Position numbers and translations under genes: made by a program. This document shows positions 59,474-64,000 of a stretch of DNA of 64,000 nucleotides, in pieces (the stretch's first letter is position 1; each line of letters starts with the position of its first letter). The stretch is from Lentilactobacillus senioris (GTDB lineage Bacteria; Bacillota; Bacilli; Lactobacillales; Lactobacillaceae). The stretch covers positions 62,001 through 126,000 of the forward strand of contig NZ_JAPQEZ010000001.1 of NCBI RefSeq assembly GCF_026798195.1, in the 5' to 3' direction. The notes under the pieces were generated by a model. The model worked only from the letters and a program-made list of their open reading frames with translations, ran no database searches and had not been told where the DNA came from.

Positions 59474-60197
59474 CCGCTCTAAACATCCAGCTTCCTGGTT
59501 GTTAATCCTTACCTTTCTGATTGGGATCATTATTTTAACCGTAGCCCTCACTGAATCGCCAGCTATCGAAAACATGGGCAAGAAGGAGTATGATGGCGTC
59601 ACCGCAGATAAAATCGCTAAGGCCGCAAAAGTGGAACGCAAAAATCGCAATCACAGTGATGATTTCAACTACGCCAAAACCGGGCAACTAAATCCCCTTA
59701 CCGTTGCTAATTACCAAACTCAAGATGTTATCAAAGGTTTTAATCCCACTAAAGATACCAGTGGTTACAAGGGCGGCAATTCAAACTATTACCCTGCCGG
59801 CCGCCTCATGATTCCAGCTGTAGGCTTGTATTTACCAATCGGCATCGGGGTCAGCAACGCCGTTTTAGTCCGGGGGGCCGGGACTTTAAAGCCCGACCAA
59901 AAGATGGGTGAAGGCAACTACGCTCTAGCTGGTCATTACATGACCAATACCCACATTTTATTTTCCCCGATCAAACGCGTCCAAAAGGGCAACCGCATTA
60001 TCATTACTGACATGAAAAAAGTCTATACCTACCGAGCCATTAGTAATCAAATTGTCGATAAAGACGACGTGGAAGTCTTAGATGACCAACCAGGACGTAA
60101 GTTAATCACCCTTATCACTTGTGCTTCTTGGCGTTGGAACGAACCAGACCGGATTGTAGTTCAAGGAAAATTACAATCCATCCACCCTTATAAATAA
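59463..60197 (+). CDS. Class A-type sortase dedicated to the pilus locus
   Basis: The ATG at 59463 follows AAAGGAGGTGG and gives 244 residues. One N-terminal membrane helix (11-30), then a sortase domain with catalytic His158 (LAGHYM), Cys220 (ITCASWRW) and Arg230 (EPDRIVVQG). The ITC-x6-DR-VVQG pattern and lack of a lid or C-terminal helix mark class A. It probably anchors finished pili to peptidoglycan, as a locus-specific alternative to the housekeeping SrtA. Confidence 0.88.
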   Translation: MKSNRSKHPASWLLILTFLIGIIILTVALTESPAIENMGKKEYDGVTADKIAKAAKVERKNRNHSDDFNYAKTGQLNPLTVANYQTQDVIKGFNPTKDTSGYKGGNSNYYPAGRLMIPAVGLYLPIGIGVSNAVLVRGAGTLKPDQKMGEGNYALAGHYMTNTHILFSPIKRVQKGNRIIITDMKKVYTYRAISNQIVDKDDVEVLDDQPGRKLITLITCASWRWNEPDRIVVQGKLQSIHPYK

Positions 60198-60198
60198 A

Positions 60199-60239
60199 AA
60201 AACAACGATGATCTTTTTATCAAGATCATCGTTGTTTTT
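60199..60239. terminator. Bidirectional terminator after the pilus operon
   Basis: AAAAAACAACGATGATCTT and AAGATCATCGTTGTTTTTT form a very strong stem between convergent genes. Confidence 0.95.
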
Positions 60240-62173
60240 TATTGTAAGTACCCCACGTGCGCCATTGCTGGCACCTCGTTCCACTTCACTGGATAACCAG
60301 CACCGTGAGCACAAAATACTGAATCAGGAGTGTTAGCTACGTCCGCAACTGGATCATAATCCGTAGCTGCAATGACTTCAGCTGCGTTATGACAAGGCTG
60401 ATAACCTGCAAACACGCACTCTAGTTGACCTTGACCATGCGTATAGGCGTTAACGGCCTGAGAATATTCTTGCATCTCGGATACTGGCGCGGTCCCAACG
60501 ATCGTAACCATTTCCGCACTTCCAGCATTAGTTGGTGCTTCAAAAGTCCCGTTCATTTTTTGAATATCGTTTAAGGCGCGCCCCACTTGATCACTACCGA
60601 TCTCCAACCTAAATTGATACCAGGGTTCCAGTAATTGGCACGCGTCTCGTTGCTTCAACATCATCAATCCTTGGCGAACTGCTCGCCAAGTAGCTTCACG
60701 GAAATCTCCACCAACGGTATGAACATTGCTGGCACGTCCATTAATCAAGGTAATTTTTGTATCGGTCAATGGTGAACCAGTTAGCACGCCCAACTGCTCC
60801 TTAGCCGCTAAATTAGCTAACACCTGATGTTGCCAATTTTTGCCGAGCACGTCTACCGGGCAATCCGCCACAAACTCTAGCCCACTACCAGCCGGAGCTG
60901 GTTCCATCAATAAGTGGACTTCCGCGTAATGTCTAAGGGGTTCAAAGTGACCGACTCCTTCTACGTTTTCGGTAATGGTTTCGCGATATAAAATGCTGCC
61001 TTCACCAAACTCTACCTGTAACCTAAACCGGGACAGCAAGATCTGTTGTAAAACTTCTAGTTGAACGGTTCCCATCAATTGCACTCGAATTTCTTGCAAA
61101 TGGCTATCCCATTGAACGTGCAATTGTGGATCTTCATCTTCGAGTTCCCGCAAGGCCGTCAAGGTGGTTTGTAAATCTGCCGCATTGGATTGGACCGCAT
61201 AATTTAAAACCGGTTGAAGCATTGGACTCAAAGCGTCAGCCTGATTACCTAAGCCTTGGCCGGGATACGTTCCAGTCAAACCAGTGACAGCGCAAACTTG
61301 CCCCGCATTGATTTGCGTTTGGTTCGCAAACTTGATTCCGTTATACACTCGTAGTTGGTTAATCTTTTGATCGTCAAGCACCGACATTTTGGGTTGTAAG
61401 TCACCACCAGTCACTCTTAACCAGGTCAATCGTTCACCATGGTCGTCGTGCGAGATTTTGAACACCCGCGCACCAAATTCGCGTTCGGTTTGCGTTTCAA
61501 GTGTCCGCTTAGCCATTCCAGCCAACAAGTCAGTGACTCCTTCCAACTTCAGGGCTGCTCCAAAATATACTGGAAAGACTTGGCGTTTTTGTATAAGCCG
61601 TTTAACGGTTTGCTCGCTCAACTCCCCTACTTCCATAAACTCATCCAGTGCTTTTTCGGATTGCATCGCAATTTCTTCTTGAGTTGCCTCAGTTAGTTCA
61701 TCAGTGTCAAAGGCCACGCAACCATCCGCCAAATTAGTTTGTAAATCCTGCAAGACGGTATTGCGGTCAACTCCGGGCACATCCATTTTATTAACAAAAA
61801 TGAACGTGGGAATTTCGTAACGTTCCAATAAATGCCACAGGGTTCTAGTGTACCCCTTTACCCCATCGGTAGCTGAAACTACTAAGATAGCGTAATCCAG
61901 AACGCTTAACACCTGTTCCGTTTGGCTAGCAAAATCCATATGCCCCGGAGTGTCTAGCAACGTTAACGCTAAATCCTCGTATTGTAAGTTAGCTTGATGC
62001 GAAAAAATAGTAATGCCGCGTTTTTGTTCTAAACTATCAGAATCCAAAAAGGCGTCACCGTTATCCACTCGCCCTAGTTGTCTGACAGTTCCAGTTTGGT
62101 ACAGCAGTGCCTCTGATAACGTGGTTTTGCCTGCGTCCACGTGGGCCACAATTCCAGTTACAATTTGTTTCAT
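60239..62173 (-). CDS. TetM-like translational GTPase (EF-G family)
   Basis: This 644-residue protein has G1 AHVDAGKTT (10-18), the switch I remnant KRGITIFS, G3 DTPGHMDF (74-81), G4 NKMD (128-131), then EF-G domains II-V. Its length and RGITI signature match ribosomal protection proteins of the TetM/TetO group rather than EF-G (about 700). Identity to acquired TetM looks low by eye, so it is likely a native chromosomal relative. It could protect ribosomes from tetracycline or serve another rescue role. Confidence 0.85.
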   Translation of the reverse strand: MKQIVTGIVAHVDAGKTTLSEALLYQTGTVRQLGRVDNGDAFLDSDSLEQKRGITIFSHQANLQYEDLALTLLDTPGHMDFASQTEQVLSVLDYAILVVSATDGVKGYTRTLWHLLERYEIPTFIFVNKMDVPGVDRNTVLQDLQTNLADGCVAFDTDELTEATQEEIAMQSEKALDEFMEVGELSEQTVKRLIQKRQVFPVYFGAALKLEGVTDLLAGMAKRTLETQTEREFGARVFKISHDDHGERLTWLRVTGGDLQPKMSVLDDQKINQLRVYNGIKFANQTQINAGQVCAVTGLTGTYPGQGLGNQADALSPMLQPVLNYAVQSNAADLQTTLTALRELEDEDPQLHVQWDSHLQEIRVQLMGTVQLEVLQQILLSRFRLQVEFGEGSILYRETITENVEGVGHFEPLRHYAEVHLLMEPAPAGSGLEFVADCPVDVLGKNWQHQVLANLAAKEQLGVLTGSPLTDTKITLINGRASNVHTVGGDFREATWRAVRQGLMMLKQRDACQLLEPWYQFRLEIGSDQVGRALNDIQKMNGTFEAPTNAGSAEMVTIVGTAPVSEMQEYSQAVNAYTHGQGQLECVFAGYQPCHNAAEVIAATDYDPVADVANTPDSVFCAHGAGYPVKWNEVPAMAHVGYLQ

Positions 62174-62226
62174 GAAAAAATCTCCTCATGCTTCGATATT
62201 CGCTGTCTTTAATTATAACCTGGTTG

Positions 62227-63042
62227 TCAATTCAGACCGCAAAGGGCTTTGGTGGCCGCCAAATCATTCATGGTGAATAGATGGATCCCAGCAACTTGGT
62301 GCTTTTGTAAATCTTTAATTTGCCGTTGCGTAAACTCCAATCCCACTTGGCGAAAGGCTACTGGATCGTCACCATATCTGGAAACCAACTGTTCTAACGT
62401 TGGCGTTAACGTTAGTCCCATTTTAGTAGTCAAAATCTCGACCAAATGCGAACTCAAAATCGGCATAACTCCGGCCACAATTGGGACGTTAATGCCAGCA
62501 GCTTGCGCCCGATCAGTGAAATCATAGAAGACCTGATTATCAAAGAAAACTTGCGAAATTAATCGTTCAGCGCCAACTGCTACCTTCAACTGCAAATACT
62601 GCAAATCTGCTGCCAATGAATCAGCTTCCGCATGACCATCCGGATAACAAGCCGCACTAATTTGAAAATCACCTTGAGTTTTAAGATAGGTAATTAAGTC
62701 GCTAGCATGTAAGAAGTCCCCCACTTGTCGATCAGCTTGGTAATCTCCCCGCAACGCCATTATCTGATGGACGTTAATGGTTCTCAATCGTTCTAAAAAG
62801 GCGGTAACACTGGCTTTAGTTTCATAGAGACCAGTTAAATGAGCAACCGCCGGCAGGCCAATTTGGTTTTGCACCCTAGCTAACGTCGCTAAACTAGCCT
62901 CCTTAGCAGTAGCTGTCTGCCCAGCACCTAGAGTAACTGCCACCGAAGTGGGCTGTAAATCTGCTAATCCAGCCAACATTTCTTCATAATCCGGCACTTT
63001 ATCTGGACTACTAGGAGGAACAATTTCTATAGAAAATGACAT
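62227..63042 (-). CDS. metF: Methylenetetrahydrofolate reductase-like protein
   Basis: This 271-residue TIM-barrel flavoprotein has FSIEIVPPSSPDK (the catalytic Glu near the N-terminus), SVAVTLGAGQ, VAHLTG, IMALRGDY, ISAACYPDGHAEA and RLISQVFFDNQVFYDF, all recognisable MetF blocks. It would reduce 5,10-methylene-THF to 5-methyl-THF for methionine synthesis. No methionine synthase gene is adjacent. The TLGAGQ segment differs from the usual TYGAGG, so it belongs to a divergent branch. Confidence 0.85.
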   Translation of the reverse strand: MSFSIEIVPPSSPDKVPDYEEMLAGLADLQPTSVAVTLGAGQTATAKEASLATLARVQNQIGLPAVAHLTGLYETKASVTAFLERLRTINVHQIMALRGDYQADRQVGDFLHASDLITYLKTQGDFQISAACYPDGHAEADSLAADLQYLQLKVAVGAERLISQVFFDNQVFYDFTDRAQAAGINVPIVAGVMPILSSHLVEILTTKMGLTLTPTLEQLVSRYGDDPVAFRQVGLEFTQRQIKDLQKHQVAGIHLFTMNDLAATKALCGLN

Positions 63043-63189
63043 GAAGAGGGCTCCTTTAAAAAAAATTTATTGCCTTTATTATAGCAAACCCTAACTCGTC
63101 TAAAATTCGCACGTCGTTTTATTTGTTTCTAAATAACCGCTATGGTACTGTTGGATTAATAAATCACATCTAGTAAGGGAGATCATATT

Positions 63190-63513
63190 ATGGCACAAGT
63201 TTTAGTAGTAACAACTGAAAACATTCCTGGTAAAAATTACGAAGCAATTGGCGAAGTTTTCGGACTAACTACCCAATCCAAAAACGTTGTTAAAAACATC
63301 GGCGCTGGATTAAAGAGCGTGATCGGTGGCGAAATCAAGGCCTACACTGAATTGATGTCTGAAACCCGTGACACCGCCGTTGACAGATTGAAGGATAATG
63401 CAGCTGCTATGGGTGCTGATGCCGTAGTTATGATGCGTTATGACACTGATTCAATCGATGAAGGGATGGAAACGGTAACTGCTTATGGAACTGCAGTTAA
63501 GTTTGTGGACTAA
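63190..63513 (+). CDS. YbjQ / UPF0145 family protein
   Basis: This 107-residue protein has the YbjQ-type blocks [56 protein letters not shown] and VTAYGTAV. The fold is a small pentameric alpha-beta protein sometimes called heavy-metal-binding; function is unproven. It is monocistronic, with AAGGGAG before the ATG. Confidence 0.88.
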   Translation: MAQVLVVTTENIPGKNYEAIGEVFGLTTQSKNVVKNIGAGLKSVIGGEIKAYTELMSETRDTAVDRLKDNAAAMGADAVVMMRYDTDSIDEGMETVTAYGTAVKFVD

Positions 63514-63532
63514 CTCCTAAATTTTCCCTAAC

Positions 63533-63573
63533 AAAAAGGAACAGCTTGGCAATTTAGCCACTGTTCCTTTTTT
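63533..63573. terminator. Bidirectional terminator
   Basis: AAAAAGGAACAG and CTGTTCCTTTTTT flank a 17-base region with a TTGGC/GCCA inner stem, between convergent genes. Confidence 0.9.
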
Positions 63574-64000
63574 AATTGCTTTTTTGCATATCCAGATGAG
63601 GAATATCGTCTTCTAAATACACTGCCGACGTGGCTTGAAAACCAAATGATTCGTAAAATTTTTGCAGGTAGGCTTGTGCTTGAATTTTAATTGGTTGGCC
63701 CGCAAAATTATCGGCGATCATTTCTAAGGCCGCACTAACAATCTGACGACCTAATCCTTGACCCCGAAATGGTTCAGCAACTAACACGCGGCCAAAGGTA
63801 ACGTAATCACCCTTATCGATGACTCGCGCATAGGCTTGAATGTGTTCGTGTTCGTGCAAAATAATGTGCCAATCGTTAAAATCAGCATCGTCAACTTCTT
63901 GGTAGGGACAGTTTTGTTCCACTACAAAAACCGCCACCCGCTGTTTCATAATTTCAATAAGTTCCGTGCTACTTAATTCTGCTGTTTTTTTAATGGTTAA
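63572..64000 (-). CDS. ElaA-type GNAT acetyltransferase (5' end outside window)
   Basis: The frame remains open to the right edge: upstream of the ATG at 63949 it continues with LTIKKTAELSSTELIEI, which matches the start of ElaA proteins (a Leu-rich helix before KQRVAVFVVEQNCPYQEVDDAD). The true start is therefore beyond 64000. The GNAT motif A is GRVLVAEPFRGQGLGRQIV. ElaA proteins acetylate unknown substrates. Confidence 0.85.
   Translation of the reverse strand, partial: LTIKKTAELSSTELIEIMKQRVAVFVVEQNCPYQEVDDADFNDWHIILHEHEHIQAYARVIDKGDYVTFGRVLVAEPFRGQGLGRQIVSAALEMIADNFAGQPIKIQAQAYLQKFYESFGFQATSAVYLEDDIPHLDMQKSN

Noticed and set aside
63949-63951. Internal ATG as the start of the acetyltransferase
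   Set aside because: The frame continues upstream with family-like residues to the window edge, so this Met is internal.

Overview
The window is a low-GC Gram-positive chromosome segment. It has strong AGGAGG ribosome sites, frequent TTG starts, Rho-independent terminators at most convergent gene ends, LPXTG pilins and a DUF5776 surface protein. The gene set points to a member of the Lactobacillaceae: a two-aguA agmatine deiminase operon as described in Levilactobacillus brevis-type heterofermenters, a PepN of 844 residues, paired DUF421/DUF3290 genes and a chromosomal TetM-like GTPase. I cannot name the species from sequence alone.

Layout. 1-3.5 kb (minus): the start of an amino-acid ABC binding protein cut by the window edge, a small Rossmann protein, and a three-gene vitamin B6-type operon (kinase, YwlG family, ECF S component). 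3.7 kb (plus): an orphan RibB-like protein. 4.4-11.3 kb (minus): an esterase, a ribose ABC operon rbsDACB and a second rbsD followed by a FucP-type sugar symporter. 11.8-15.1 kb: peptide deformylase, a YjeM-type permease, a decayed cadD and a VanZ-like gene. 15.2-21.9 kb (minus): a decayed exopolysaccharide locus (wzx, glf, rfbD, rfbB, rfbC, truncated glycosyltransferase, priming sugar transferase, broken PHP phosphatase) scarred by IS256-family fragments, next to an LCP (LytR) gene on the plus strand.

23.5-29.7 kb: ppdK with a CcpN-like HTH-CBS regulator, then a GntR regulator divergent from an aromatic-acid decarboxylase-type amidohydrolase. 28.9-35.5 kb (minus): the agmatine deiminase operon aguB-aguD-aguA1-aguC-aguA2-aguR. 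It turns agmatine into putrescine, CO2, NH3 and ATP; the second AguA lacks the catalytic Cys and His. 35.8 kb (plus): a MATE exporter behind an SD-sequestering hairpin and a possible leader ORF. 37-44.6 kb: a large DUF5776/LRR-like surface protein, a RelE-like orphan, lemA-htpX, a VOC protein, a nitroreductase and two aldo-keto reductases. 44.6-49.6 kb (minus): a phnDCEE importer ending in a cytosolic 5'-nucleotidase. 50-53.8 kb: pepN and DUF421/DUF3290.

54.1-60.2 kb (plus): a complete sortase-assembled pilus operon (large adhesin/tip pilin, backbone pilin with YPKN and E-box, class C sortase with DPF lid, and its own class A sortase). 60.2-64 kb: TetM-like GTPase, MetF-like reductase, YbjQ-family protein and an ElaA-type acetyltransferase cut by the right edge. 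No tRNA, rRNA or CRISPR array was seen.
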